Assembly: GCA_001657325.1 (NCBI GenBank)
Contig: LWRO01000010.1
Location: forward strand, 22,762 to 86,761
DNA: 64,000 nt
From: Geitlerinema sp. BBD 1991-9
GTDB taxonomy: Bacteria; Cyanobacteriota; Cyanobacteriia; Cyanobacteriales; Geitlerinemataceae
Reading direction: 5' to 3'
Each line of letters begins with the position of its first letter. The stretch's first letter is position 1. Shown here piece after piece: positions 46,101-53,196 of the stretch. The notes under the pieces are model-generated. The model had not been told where the DNA came from and ran no database searches. It saw nothing but the letters and a program-made list of their open reading frames with translations. A program made the position numbers and the translations under genes.

Positions 46101-46860
46101 TGCCAGCAACGACAGCTTCACGACGGATGAAAATGTCGCCTTCAGCAACAACGTCCTGAGTAACGACAGCGACCCCGATGGCGACTCGCTGACGGCAACC
46201 CTACTCAGTAACCCGAGCCAGGGCAACCTGACCTTCAACGGTAACGGCAGCTTCACCTATACTCCCAATGCCAACTACAGCGGCGGTGACAGTTTTACCT
46301 ACGAAGTCAACGACGACAATGGTGGTAACGACACTGCAACTGTCAATATAACTGTCAATCCCACTATCGGAATTGACAAAATTAGCGGTACTCCCGGAGA
46401 CGACTTCCTTCGAGGTTCACGTGATGGTGATTTTATCGAGGCAGGAGCTGGTGAAGATATCCTCATTGGTAGTCGTGGGGGTGATACCCTAGTCGGAGGT
46501 CAAGACAGCGATATCTTCCTGTACACGAACCAAGAAGATTCTCAACCCAACAACTACGATGTTATCTCCGACTTCCAGGCAAATGCCGAACAGGTCGATC
46601 CCGTGACTGGTGACCTGACCGTTATTGATGACACGATCAACCTCTTTAAGGCCGATCGCAAGCTTCAATACGTCGGCGAGCGAGATGCCTTCACTCCGGG
46701 TGATGGTATCCGCGAGATCCGTTCTGAAAAAGTCGGTTTCGATACCTGGATTTACATCGATCGATGGGATAACGGTGTGGCAGATATGGCTATCAAGCTG
46801 CAAAACTTCCAAGGCACGCTGACAGCAGAACACTTCGACGTTCAAAATAACTTGTTCTAA
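40120..46860 (+). CDS. Giant secreted RTX-type protein with three CSLREA/beta-helix units and Ig-like repeats
   Basis: A 2,246-residue protein. Three similar units each open with a CSLREA-type motif (VDTLVDENDGNLSAGDLSLR near residue 21; relatives near 481 and 1085), continue as a parallel beta-helix rich in NSTISGNTA-like turns, and close with HALLSGSPAIxAxDPN...GAVES. A PPPPPPP hinge (about 1708) leads to four tandem-95/cadherin-like Ig repeats (DEDTSLTGDVLLNDNDPDGD; FTYTPNANFNGSDSFTYEV) to about 2080. The C-terminus has haemolysin-type glycine/aspartate calcium repeats (GTPGDDFLRGSRDGDFIEAG, GGDTLVGGQDSDIF) and a final domain. Such proteins leave by type I secretion, and an adhesin or surface-layer role is likely. 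No T1SS genes are adjacent. Its N-terminus lacks a Sec signal, as expected. Confidence 0.9.
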   Translation: MEGNNSTPNSNNPPATFSSLIVDTLVDENDGNLSAGDLSLREALSSIDPGGTITFAPNLATQNAGFGLGTIGLTLGRLTIDKAVNINGLGADLLKISSNNTFDVLSVNDFSPNQINVTIDGLAIIDSAGTGIDNSESLTLSNSLIENNTQGGIANFNGNLNVFNSVIAGNTGPASSGGFISGSLGGGGIANIEGFTQVVGSTLIGNTTTIGDGGGILNFAGTLEVSDSNITGNITTGTGGGIYNRGLATVTRTTLSNNDASAGGGVYVRGELTVSDSTIHSNSATSNGGGIDALAYSNISLTNSTISGNVANQTGGGIGYLYGGTLAITNTTITNNTAGQGTGGAIFRPSPYYSGSLIKNSIIAGNIGTNPDVEGTLTSGGYNLIGNGNGGAFTASIGDRVGTSANPIDPLLTPLQDNGGPNLTHALLAGSPAIDAANPNDFPAFDQRGIARPQGNAPDIGAVESAFSAGPPSPGTFSNLTVDSLSDEFDSDLSSGDVSLREAIVYLQSGGTIDFASNLSGGSIVLELGELLVDKDLTITGLGANNLTVSGNNLSRVFNIDDGDDNTSIDANISGLTIADGFVPDTNSPPDRGGGILSRENLTLSDSIVRDNTSGEEGGGGLFNNRGNLTVANSVITNNNGFILGGGIGSYLGSLTVSNSTIASNTASFGAGIDNIGGRVTIDSSSIENNQTDNGVGGGIRNTSNFGYYSKADLTVTNSTISGNTATIGGGIWNYSYGSERTSASITDSTIEDNSSTSGPGGGIYNYRADLSLTNTTISNNTAATDGGGISRNDGNLTLINSTVTQNTALGNYGGGINSDGNRDYEQINVIESTISNNSSANFGGGIGHTGSGRFELTRSTVSGNAAGESGGGIFDSGNERFIVSNSTISSNEAGESGGGIFSNGPSILSSTIAENTADLDGDGSGDGGGLALSNYFASAGITNTIIAGNFDTPGNSGLGSIEPDVSGSSLSGLSLYNLIGDGTGSTFNSIFNQVGTSTNPIDPQLTPLQDNGGPTLTHALLSGSPAISAGDPNFGDFNFAITSPFPSPEFDQRGAGFPRVVGDRLDLGAVESSSTAPSPNLPLVVDTLEDDDDFDFSPGDLSLREALILVGTGGTITFDPNLATQDIGFGLGTIGLTSGINQLNISKSVTIEGLGANQLTISGNGNSRVFKVDDGNDSTSIDVTIQGLNITNGSADQDGGGVFNQENLTITDSNISGNTITGDNLPPTSSVRIPLRGAGIYSNGTLTLNNTTVNGNTIESSAEYTPGRGGGIYSTGDLNLNNSTVAGNSINGGFSRGGGIHTLGTLTAIDSAVNNNNNSGNRGEGGGIYNRGGNVELQNSDISGNQTYREGAGIHHHSGTFEIENSTVSNNSQGFTQGGGIFNGGEFIVTSSTISGNRGSGIFNGYDAGDLTVSNSVITNNSNYFGGGISIDSGSRATVRNSTISGNLGAFGGGIHIDGSMNSVGSGTLTLIDSTIDNNRAFNSYDGLGGGISNWGTIDVISSTVSNNQAGEEGGGIHNRGIFNLTNSSVSGNTVSGNTVAGGGIFNSADLTVTNSTITANTVDSTGNNSFGGGGIFMDSGVVQIANTIVAGNFDTANSSVGTDVLGDFTSNGYNLIGDGAGSTGFTNTGDLVGTTTTPIDPLLTPLQDNGGSTFTHALLSGSPAINAGDPNFAPPPEFDQRGTGFPRIVNSRLDIGAFESSSTPPPPPPPNNPPLAVDDSFSLDEDTSLTGDVLLNDNDPDGDPLSVSLLNDVLNGSLTLNIDGSFTYTPEPNFNGSDSFVYEVIDNQGGSATATVNLSINPVNDAPVAVDDSASTAENTAVTLDVLSNDTDIDGDTLSVSSVGTPTNGTVALNPDGTVTYTPNAGFSGTDNFTYEVSDGNLTDTATVALAVNPVNDAPVAADDSFNGDEDTNLNGNVLANDSDPDNDPLTASLLSDVSNGSLTFNPDGSFTYTPNANFNGSDSFTYEVSDGSLTDTATVALAVNPVNDAPVASNDSFTTDENVAFSNNVLSNDSDPDGDSLTATLLSNPSQGNLTFNGNGSFTYTPNANYSGGDSFTYEVNDDNGGNDTATVNITVNPTIGIDKISGTPGDDFLRGSRDGDFIEAGAGEDILIGSRGGDTLVGGQDSDIFLYTNQEDSQPNNYDVISDFQANAEQVDPVTGDLTVIDDTINLFKADRKLQYVGERDAFTPGDGIREIRSEKVGFDTWIYIDRWDNGVADMAIKLQNFQGTLTAEHFDVQNNLF

Positions 46861-46928
46861 ATCACTCGTTCTGACGAGGTTGACATCGTTGTATCTTACG
46901 GGTACTCCGGAAGTCATCTCGTGACTGA

Positions 46929-47012
46929 TACGGCTGGACTTACACACATAGTGTCTTCAAACTTCATGAAGTTCATAGAAGACTCATCACAGGTGAAAGT
47001 AGTCCAGCCGTA
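46929..47012. other. 84-nt cruciform-type structure after the giant gene
   Basis: TACGGCTGGACT (46929-46940) pairs perfectly with AGTCCAGCCGTA (47001-47012). The 60-nt loop carries its own palindrome AACTTCATGAAGTT (46960-46973). It starts 69 nt after the stop codon of the giant gene and may stabilise or end its mRNA, but no T-run follows, so it is not a standard terminator. Confidence 0.5.
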
Positions 47013-47460
47013 CATTCCAGGTTTTTCAGTAAAGATAAAAACAAAAACACAACAATCTTTTTGCAAGCCTTAAAATCATCGATATCGAGTGTTTTTTACA
47101 TCTTGTTGCCTGATAATTTAAGACTGGATCGTCAACTTTTACTCTTGTTTTATCGTTGAGACTAAAACCCTGCATTCTCTGCATAGAAAAGAATAAAGCA
47201 GTTTTAAGCCTGTTTTTATAATTTAAGCCAAAAGCAACTTTTAGCAAGGCTTCAGTTCTTTCTTACACGAAATTTACTTCTCAAAGCAGCGAATCAAATT
47301 GCCCCCGTAGAGTCCTTGTCGGCAAATTCTAATTTTTTTGAATCGATTGTAGCTGAGTTGAGCATCGGTTCAGGCAAGTTTGAATTCAACTCCAGACTCC
47401 GGCTGCTATGGAACTCAAACTTGCCGTATTGTGCCACGAATATACGCCAACTCTGGAATA
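47013..47460. other. AT-rich spacer
   Basis: No supported gene in about 450 bp. It contains AATTGCCCCCGTAGAGT at 47297-47313, which is the reverse complement of the right arm of the hairpin at 250-285, and a pair of related GAATTCAACTCCAG / GGAACTCAAACTTG segments around 47381-47424. Confidence 0.4.
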
Positions 47461-48168
47461 CTACAAGCCCATTAAGTTCCCAATTGCTTGAAGAACGCTT
47501 TGGTAAAAGTTTCCTTCCAATTCACGGAAGAGCTGGAACGTTTCTCCCGGCGCACCAAAGAAGGGACGCAACGTCCAACCAAGTTGGCTACCCACAAAAG
47601 CAAAAAGCAACAGCCAGGCTTGCAAGAGGCTTTTTCGATTTTTATGTCCGTTGATGTCGTCTTGGTGAGACATCATTTGCATTCCTTGATAGAGAAAATA
47701 AACGCCAACAATTCCCGTCAAGCCAAAAATGGCAACGTTAAGGAGAATGAAAAAACTGTAGTCGGGAGCGGTAATCAGAAAGAAGAGTGTGACCGGGGCA
47801 AAACTAAATAGTAAAATACTAATGGATGCAACAGCCGCAGTGAGGACGGCAAGATGTTGCATCAAGCTTTTGCGAGAGCCAAAAAGAACGTTAAAAAAGT
47901 AAAGGGTTGGGAAACAGACGATCGCCGTCATTAAATATAAAATCGGAACTTTCACTGCCGACGAAATAGATTGCATCCAGCTACTATACGAGCCAACAAT
48001 CGCACCGTAAATTGCAAAAAAAATCGAACTCGAAAACATCAAGGCCGTGATTTTATGTTTAATGCCATCGCCTTTGGCAATTTCTGCCATAAAGCCGACT
48101 CGATCGCGTAGCAAACTCATCAGGACAGCAAAGTATCCTTCGATGGGGAGTTGTTTTTGAATCGTCAT
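47461..48168 (-). CDS. Multi-pass membrane protein, partner of a Tat-exported beta-helix protein
   Basis: A 235-residue protein with about five transmembrane helices (roughly residues 45-65, 78-98, 110-130, 138-165 and 185-205). The N-terminal segment with LLRDRVGFMAEIAKGDGIKH and the C-terminal SQLGWTLRPFFGAPG are its most distinctive parts. I recall similar cyanobacterial proteins carrying automatic labels such as actin-binding WH2 domain protein, which say little about function; a Yip1-like fold is another possibility. Its start is 13 bases past the stop of the beta-helix gene, so the two are one transcription unit. Confidence 0.75.
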   Translation of the reverse strand: MTIQKQLPIEGYFAVLMSLLRDRVGFMAEIAKGDGIKHKITALMFSSSIFFAIYGAIVGSYSSWMQSISSAVKVPILYLMTAIVCFPTLYFFNVLFGSRKSLMQHLAVLTAAVASISILLFSFAPVTLFFLITAPDYSFFILLNVAIFGLTGIVGVYFLYQGMQMMSHQDDINGHKNRKSLLQAWLLLFAFVGSQLGWTLRPFFGAPGETFQLFRELEGNFYQSVLQAIGNLMGL

Positions 48169-48180
48169 AATTGACCTCGA

Positions 48181-49077
48181 CTAGATGTCAGTAAACGTAT
48201 TTTTGTCGAAAGTATTGTTGGTGAGTTCAATCGAATCTAAATCCGAAGCAAAATTTTGGGCTTGATTGTGTTCAAAATGACAATCACTAATCTTCAATCC
48301 GGTGCTGTCTTGCAGCTCAAAAAAGTAGTTTCTGTAACTTTCAACAACATTGTCGTTAAACTCACAACGTAAAAATTCAATATTTTGCGATTCGGAAACA
48401 TAGATCGTACTGAATTGCTGGTTATAGGAAAACCAACAGTCTTCAAGCCGAAGATTCCGCACACCATAAAATTCTGCAATGCCGTAAGTACAGTGACGAA
48501 CGATCGAGTTGCGGACGTTTAAGTTTTCCGTATTGCGAACAAAAAGCCCCCATGCACCACTGCCAAATAAGTGATGGTCTGCAATTGTAATATCGCGGCA
48601 TCCTGAAAAATATAAAACACTACCGCTGCACGTTCCTCGATCGGGGAAATGTCCGAGTTCGAGGTTTTGTAGGGTAACGTTGCGGCTGTTCAGAAAGGTT
48701 AAAACGTTGGCGTAGCGGGGACGAGCAAGCAAACGGGGCGATCGATCGCCCAAACCGAGAATCGTGAGGTTTTCGACACCGGAAATATTGAGTTGTTCGC
48801 CGTCGTGGACGCTTTCAAAGCTGACGAACTCACTCGCGTCGGATCGATCGAGATTGGTTAAATCGTAACTACCGGGATTGACGACGATCGTGCGGTTGGA
48901 ACCGATAGCTTCGACGAACGCTTCTGCCGTACTGACATAAATTTCCGGCGTTTCGTCTTCGCGGGCAGCAACACGCGATCGAGTCTCGAACGCCATCGCA
49001 GCCACTGTCGCCGCAACCCCCCAGCGTAAAACCTGCCGCCGACTCGGTTTGCCTATCAGTTGGTCGAATTGTGCCAT
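48181..49077 (-). CDS. Tat-exported right-handed beta-helix protein
   Basis: A 298-residue protein. The N-terminus has a twin-arginine signal (SRRQVLRWG followed by a hydrophobic stretch to about residue 35). The mature part is a right-handed parallel beta-helix with about eight coils of the NLTILGLGDR / NVTLQNLELG / DITIADHHLFGSG / NLNVRNSIVRHC type, as in pectate-lyase-like and polysaccharide-modifying proteins. Tat export implies folding or cofactor loading in the cytoplasm before transport. No catalytic triad could be assigned. It forms an operon with the membrane protein downstream and is divergent from sdhB. Confidence 0.82.
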   Translation of the reverse strand: MAQFDQLIGKPSRRQVLRWGVAATVAAMAFETRSRVAAREDETPEIYVSTAEAFVEAIGSNRTIVVNPGSYDLTNLDRSDASEFVSFESVHDGEQLNISGVENLTILGLGDRSPRLLARPRYANVLTFLNSRNVTLQNLELGHFPDRGTCSGSVLYFSGCRDITIADHHLFGSGAWGLFVRNTENLNVRNSIVRHCTYGIAEFYGVRNLRLEDCWFSYNQQFSTIYVSESQNIEFLRCEFNDNVVESYRNYFFELQDSTGLKISDCHFEHNQAQNFASDLDSIELTNNTFDKNTFTDI

Positions 49078-49151
49078 CGCATCTCCTCACCCAGCAAACT
49101 GCTTAAAATAGTTACCAACCTCGATCGAGCGAATTCCAGAAATTTCCCATC

Positions 49152-50150
49152 ATGCACGTTCAATTTCAAATCGTCCGGCAAACCCGTGAGAGCGCCCCCC
49201 GCTTCCAAACCTATACCCTCGATGTCGAACCGGGCGACACGATTCTAACCTGCCTCGATCGCATCAAGTGGGAACAAGACGGCAGCCTCGCCTTCCGCAA
49301 AAACTGCCGGAACACCATCTGTGGCAGTTGTTCTATGCGAATTAACGGACGTTCTGCCCTAGCGTGCAAAGAAAACGTCGGCAGCGAACTCCAACGAGTG
49401 CAAGCGACGGATCGCGAAATTCCTACGATTTCGATCGCGCCGATGGGAAATATGCCCGTGATTAAAGATTTAGTCGTCGATATGAAGCGGTTTTGGGACG
49501 ATCTCGATACGATCGATCCCTATGTCAGTACGAACGCACGACGGGTTCCCGAGCGAGAGTTTTTACAATCTCCCGAAGAACGAGAACAATTCGACAACAG
49601 CGGCAACTGCATCTTATGTGGTGCGTGTTATTCCGAATGTAACGCCCTCGAAGTCAATCCCGATTTTGTCGGGCCTCACGCCTTAGCCAAAGCGCAACGC
49701 TTGGTGTTCGATTCCCGCGACGATCGAACGGAAACCCGTTTGGAACAGTACAACCAAAGCACTTCAGGCGTTTGGGGCTGTACCCGCTGCTACTATTGCA
49801 ATTCCGTCTGTCCGATGGAGGTTGCCCCCCTCGATCGAATCAGTCAAATTAAAGGAGAAATACTCGCGCGAACCGATCGCAACACCAGCATCCCCATTCG
49901 CCATCGCAAAGTCCTCGTCGATTTAGTTCGCGAAGGGGGTTGGGTTGACGAACGCAAATTTGGATTTCAAGTGGTGGGAAACTACTTCCGCGATCTCAAA
50001 GGATTGTTGAGTCTCGTGCCGCTGGGATGGCGAATGCTCACCGCTGGCAAGCTTCCCCTGAGTTTTGAAGCGTCGGAAGGGACTCAAGACGTTCGATCGC
50101 TCATCGATAACGTTCGTCAAGTCGAACGAGAGACCGATCGATCGTCATAG
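49152..50150 (+). CDS. sdhB: Succinate dehydrogenase/fumarate reductase iron-sulfur subunit
   Basis: A 332-residue electron-transfer subunit that links the flavoprotein SdhA to the quinone pool. The [2Fe-2S] cluster ligands lie in CRNTICGSCSMRINGRSALAC (about residues 56-76). The other clusters are bound by CILCGACYSEC (about 152-162) and CTRCYYCNSVCP (about 209-220). The length agrees with cyanobacterial SdhB, which has a longer C-terminal part than the E. coli protein. SdhA is not adjacent, which is usual for cyanobacteria. Confidence 0.93.
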   Translation: MHVQFQIVRQTRESAPRFQTYTLDVEPGDTILTCLDRIKWEQDGSLAFRKNCRNTICGSCSMRINGRSALACKENVGSELQRVQATDREIPTISIAPMGNMPVIKDLVVDMKRFWDDLDTIDPYVSTNARRVPEREFLQSPEEREQFDNSGNCILCGACYSECNALEVNPDFVGPHALAKAQRLVFDSRDDRTETRLEQYNQSTSGVWGCTRCYYCNSVCPMEVAPLDRISQIKGEILARTDRNTSIPIRHRKVLVDLVREGGWVDERKFGFQVVGNYFRDLKGLLSLVPLGWRMLTAGKLPLSFEASEGTQDVRSLIDNVRQVERETDRSS

Positions 50151-50258
50151 GATGTGGGATCGATCGTTGAGATGTCGAATGCCTAAAGATGGGGCGCAGC
50201 AACTGCGCTCCCATCCAAAAGCGGTAATCGCCCAAACCCGATTACCCATTGGGAAAAC

Positions 50259-50456
50259 TCAGCTCGAACGACGGCGATACCGACGACGACGTTGTTTCCG
50301 CAGCGCTTCAGCCTTCCGCTTGCGTTTTTCCAAAGGAGTTTCAAAATGACGGTTTTTCTTCAGATCGAGAAAAATTCCCGCTCTCGAAACACCACGTCGG
50401 AACCGGCGCAAAGCCGACTCGATACCTTCGTTTTCACCCACAATAATTTGGGTCAT
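50259..50456 (-). CDS. rpsU: 30S ribosomal protein bS21
   Basis: A 65-residue basic protein with the bS21 signature: [20 protein letters not shown] at the N-terminus, then [20 protein letters not shown] and an arginine/lysine-rich end. It takes part in initiation on the small subunit. It follows the RRM-protein gene by 53 bp on the same strand, the known cyanobacterial rbp-rpsU arrangement, which is often cold-induced. Confidence 0.95.
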   Translation of the reverse strand: MTQIIVGENEGIESALRRFRRGVSRAGIFLDLKKNRHFETPLEKRKRKAEALRKQRRRRYRRRSS

Positions 50457-50509
50457 GCTTGAGTGTTCTCCCTAAAATTTTTCACAGACTCGTGTTGGCC
50501 ATCCAGCAG

Positions 50510-50821
50510 TTAATAATCGTCGCCAGAACGTCGTCCAAAGGATTGACGGTTTCCTCCAGAACCCGAACGCTTATTATCCTGACGGGGTTTCGCTTTGTTG
50601 ACACGGATGCGACGAGCCATCCACTCGGCACCGTCTAGCTCTTCGATAGCACGAGCCTCGTCTGCTTCGTCTTCCATTTCCACAAAGGCGAAACCACGGA
50701 CTCGGCCGGTTTCCCGATCGGTCGGCAAGTGAACTCTTTTGACTGTCCCGTATTCGGCGAACACGTCTTGGAGGTCTTGTTGGGTAACCTCATAGGCGAG
50801 ATTACCGATGTAAATGGACAT
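50510..50821 (-). CDS. RRM-type RNA-binding protein (Rbp family)
   Basis: A 103-residue protein with one RNA-recognition motif. RNP2 is IYIGNLAYE at residues 3-11 and RNP1 is RGFAFVEMED near residue 42-51, followed by the loop RRIRVNKAKPR and a short glycine-rich tail (RSGSGGNRQSFGRR). Members with this layout are cold-regulated RNA chaperones in cyanobacteria, and some help to localise photosynthetic mRNAs to the thylakoid. The start is the Met of MSIYIGN, because all family members begin there; 35 further codons upstream are open but belong to the long 5' leader, which may be regulatory. rpsU follows. Confidence 0.93.
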   Translation of the reverse strand: MSIYIGNLAYEVTQQDLQDVFAEYGTVKRVHLPTDRETGRVRGFAFVEMEDEADEARAIEELDGAEWMARRIRVNKAKPRQDNKRSGSGGNRQSFGRRSGDDY

Positions 50822-51072
50822 TCGCGATTTCCCAAATTCAATGCATGTAGAGATAGAGCTTTCGGAAGACGGTCTGGAAATACCGACAGGGGGGAAACCG
50901 AATCGATACCTAGAAATCCGTGTCACTGCCGAATGGCTTGTCTCTTTTTCTGACTTTAACAGAATTTGTGGGCTTGCGGCGAGAGGCTTCGGGCAGGTTT
51001 CTTCGGTCTGACTGATAATCTAGAAAGACAGTCAATCAACCCTAATGTAAAAACGGTCTTCCCCCAACTGAC

Positions 51073-51639
51073 ATGATGATGCGTTCTTGGTGCTGGACTT
51101 GGCGACGTTGGTTCGCCTTCGCTTGCATAGTGTTTGTCGCTTGGTCGATCTCGATGACACCCGCTCGGGCCAACTTAACCGACGATCGATACGACGGAAA
51201 CATTTTTGCCCTCTATGCTGGAAACGGAGCAATCGTCCCGGCAAGAGTCACGCTCGCACAGTCGTTTGAACTCGGACGACCGACCATGCTGGTGTTGTAT
51301 CTCGACGATAGCAGCGATTGTAAGCGATATGCAGTCACTGTGTCGAAACTCCACGACAATTATAGCCGCCGGACGAGTTTCGTCCCCGTCAACATCGATA
51401 GTTTACCGATCGAAACTCGATTCGATCGAACTGAGCCAGGATATTACTTCGATGGCTTCGTTCCGAAAACCGTCGTCTTTGACGGTTCTGGAAACGTCCG
51501 ATTTGAGGGCAAAGGTCAAATTCCCTTTGAAACCCTCGATGACGTCTTTCGCGACATTTTCGAGTTCCCCCCGAGACCTGAATCGTCTCAGTTGAAGCTT
51601 CAACCCCTCAACGAAGTCACACCCGAACTGGCAAATTAG
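51073..51639 (+). CDS. Thylakoid membrane photosystem I accumulation factor-type protein
   Basis: A 188-residue protein with an N-terminal signal/anchor (about residues 10-33) and a thioredoxin-like lumenal domain. The conserved core is LTDDRYDGNIFALYAGNG, VLYLDDSSDCKRYAVTVSKL, TEPGYYFDGFVPKTVVFDG and GKGQIPFETLDDVFRDIFE. The usual CxxC of thioredoxins is replaced by SSDC, so it is not a standard dithiol oxidoreductase. The name follows cyanobacterial homologues linked to photosystem I level. A tandem 14-bp duplication (51633-51660) contains its stop codon, and a strong terminator follows. Confidence 0.8.
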   Translation: MMMRSWCWTWRRWFAFACIVFVAWSISMTPARANLTDDRYDGNIFALYAGNGAIVPARVTLAQSFELGRPTMLVLYLDDSSDCKRYAVTVSKLHDNYSRRTSFVPVNIDSLPIETRFDRTEPGYYFDGFVPKTVVFDGSGNVRFEGKGQIPFETLDDVFRDIFEFPPRPESSQLKLQPLNEVTPELAN

Positions 51640-51666
51640 ATCGTCGAAATTAGATCGTCGATTGTC

Positions 51667-51702
51667 AAACCCCCAACGTCAGGATAGAAGTTGGGGGTTT
51701 TT
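51667..51702 (+). terminator. Terminator of the PSI accumulation factor gene
   Basis: AAACCCCCAAC (51667-51677) pairs with GTTGGGGGTTT (51690-51700) over a 12-nt loop and is followed by TT. It is a canonical intrinsic terminator, and its A-run lets it work on both strands. Confidence 0.85.
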
Positions 51703-51777
51703 AAGTTCGATCTGAAATCGGTTCGGTTGTTGGAAGATATCCTCATGCGGCCATCTCCCGATCGGGTTATCTCTCGA

Positions 51778-52290
51778 CTATTGTGGAATAAAAGTCGGAT
51801 AGAAATCTTCAACTCGATCGGTCGCGTCGATGCAGTCGTTCATCACGTCCAGCGTATCGAGATCCGATTGGCTGGTCACGCCTAGGACGCAGTTGGCGTA
51901 GCGATCGGGAAGGAGACTCCGACGACAACTATCAAGCACGATCGATAAATTCGATGGGGTTGTTTCCGAGGAAATATCCACGACGCACGAGGCCATTTCC
52001 CGAGGACGGCGCACTTCCCGACAGTAATCGAGCGCCACAGCTGCCGAAGCCTCTGTATTTCCTTCAATGTTAGCGACACAGCTCGCAAGCGCTCTCGGAT
52101 CGAAGGCAGTTCCACAGGCCAGCGAGACCAAATTTTCGCCGAGATTTCGATCGAGTAGTTGTGCCGTACAAGATGCATAATCGGCTTGGCTGTCTTTACG
52201 GGCCTCCACAGGCGTACTCAGAACGCCGACAGCGAGCAATCCCGCCATCGAACCCACACCAGCGATCGCCTTCAAAAATTTCGCGTTCAT
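51778..52290 (-). CDS. Small exported protein with four cysteine-pair repeats
   Basis: A 170-residue protein with a signal peptide cut near VEARKDS. The mature part repeats a unit of about 33 residues four times: a Cys in an ASC/ANC motif followed about 20 residues later by a second Cys in LAC, DYC, DSC or NDC, giving eight cysteines. Units read YASCTAQL, LASCVANI, MASCVVDI and YANCVLGV. The regular pairing suggests four disulfide-linked helical hairpins. The family seems cyanobacterial and no function is known to me. The start is the ATG with GAGGAAA upstream. It converges on the PSI factor gene across a terminator. Confidence 0.75.
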   Translation of the reverse strand: MNAKFLKAIAGVGSMAGLLAVGVLSTPVEARKDSQADYASCTAQLLDRNLGENLVSLACGTAFDPRALASCVANIEGNTEASAAVALDYCREVRRPREMASCVVDISSETTPSNLSIVLDSCRRSLLPDRYANCVLGVTSQSDLDTLDVMNDCIDATDRVEDFYPTFIPQ

Positions 52291-52377
52291 GGGATTTCCT
52301 CGTTTGAATAACGGCATTTTTGACAAGTTCTTTGAATCGATTGCAACACAATGCCAAATCTTTCAGGGTTAGACGGT

Positions 52378-52407
52378 TTGGATGTCAGCCTAACTGGGGA
52401 TTATAAT
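52378..52407 (+). promoter_or_regulatory. Candidate promoter of rpsD
   Basis: TTGGAT (52378-52383) and a consensus TATAAT (52402-52407) are 18 bp apart, about 50 bp before the rpsD ATG. AAAGGA then serves as ribosome-binding site. The assignment is by consensus only. Confidence 0.5.
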
Positions 52408-52454
52408 AAAATGCTTGGGTTCAATTTTGCTAGAATACGTCCAAAGGAAACTGT

Positions 52455-53063
52455 ATGTCACGATATCGAGGTCCCCGCCTGAGAGTTATCCGTCGTCTGG
52501 GAACGCTGCCGGGTCTGACCCGGAAAGATCCCAAACGCGCTTATCCTCCGGGGCAACACGGTCAAGGTCGCCGCAAGCGCTCTGAATACGCCATTCGTCT
52601 GGAAGAAAAGCAAAAGCTGCGCTTCAACTACGGTGTTAGCGAAAAGCAACTGCTGCGTTACGTCAAACGCGCTCGCCGCCTTCAAGGTTCGACGGGTCAA
52701 GTCCTGCTGCAACTGCTGGAAATGCGTCTGGACAATACGGTTTTTCGTCTGGGTATGGCACCGACGATTCCAGCGGCTCGTCAATTGGTCAACCACGGTC
52801 ACGTCACGGTCAACGGCCGCGTCGTCAATATTGCCAGCTACAACTGCCGTCCTGGGGACATCATCGCGGCGAGAAACCGCGAAACGTCTCGCGAACTCGT
52901 CAAGCAGAACTTAGACTCGCCGGGTTTGGCCAACGTCCCTTCTCACTTGAAACTCGACAAAGACAAGCTCGAAGGAGAAGTAACTGGCATCATCGAACGG
53001 GAATGGGTCGCGCTTCAAATCAACGAGCTGCTCGTGATCGAGTACTACTCGCGTCAAGCTTAA
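52455..53063 (+). CDS. rpsD: 30S ribosomal protein uS4
   Basis: A 202-residue primary 16S rRNA-binding protein that nucleates small-subunit assembly. The N-terminus [20 protein letters not shown], the [21 protein letters not shown]4 RNA-binding motif (about residues 115-134) and the C-terminal [19 protein letters not shown] are diagnostic of the cyanobacterial/chloroplast form. It stands alone, as is usual in cyanobacteria, with its own promoter and a terminator. Confidence 0.97.
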   Translation: MSRYRGPRLRVIRRLGTLPGLTRKDPKRAYPPGQHGQGRRKRSEYAIRLEEKQKLRFNYGVSEKQLLRYVKRARRLQGSTGQVLLQLLEMRLDNTVFRLGMAPTIPAARQLVNHGHVTVNGRVVNIASYNCRPGDIIAARNRETSRELVKQNLDSPGLANVPSHLKLDKDKLEGEVTGIIEREWVALQINELLVIEYYSRQA

Positions 53064-53087
53064 TCTCTCTCATTTCACGTGTTTATC

Positions 53088-53129
53088 AGTCGTCTGCTGG
53101 GTAGAATCTCTACGAGTGGACGACTTTTT
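53088..53129 (+). terminator. Terminator of rpsD
   Basis: AGTCGTC (53088-53094) pairs with GACGACT (53119-53125), followed by TTTT. The loop is long (24 nt) but contains a further TAGA/TCTA pair that would shorten it. Confidence 0.6.
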
Positions 53130-53196
53130 CAGTGAAGAGTGAAGAGTGGGAACCGTTATCCGTTTTTCCCCATCAGCTCACCTCTTCGTCACCTCC

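Noticed and set aside
40120..46860. Giant gene as a TpsA or autotransporter
   Set aside because: It has no Sec signal or TPS domain and ends in RTX-like calcium repeats, which fits type I secretion better.
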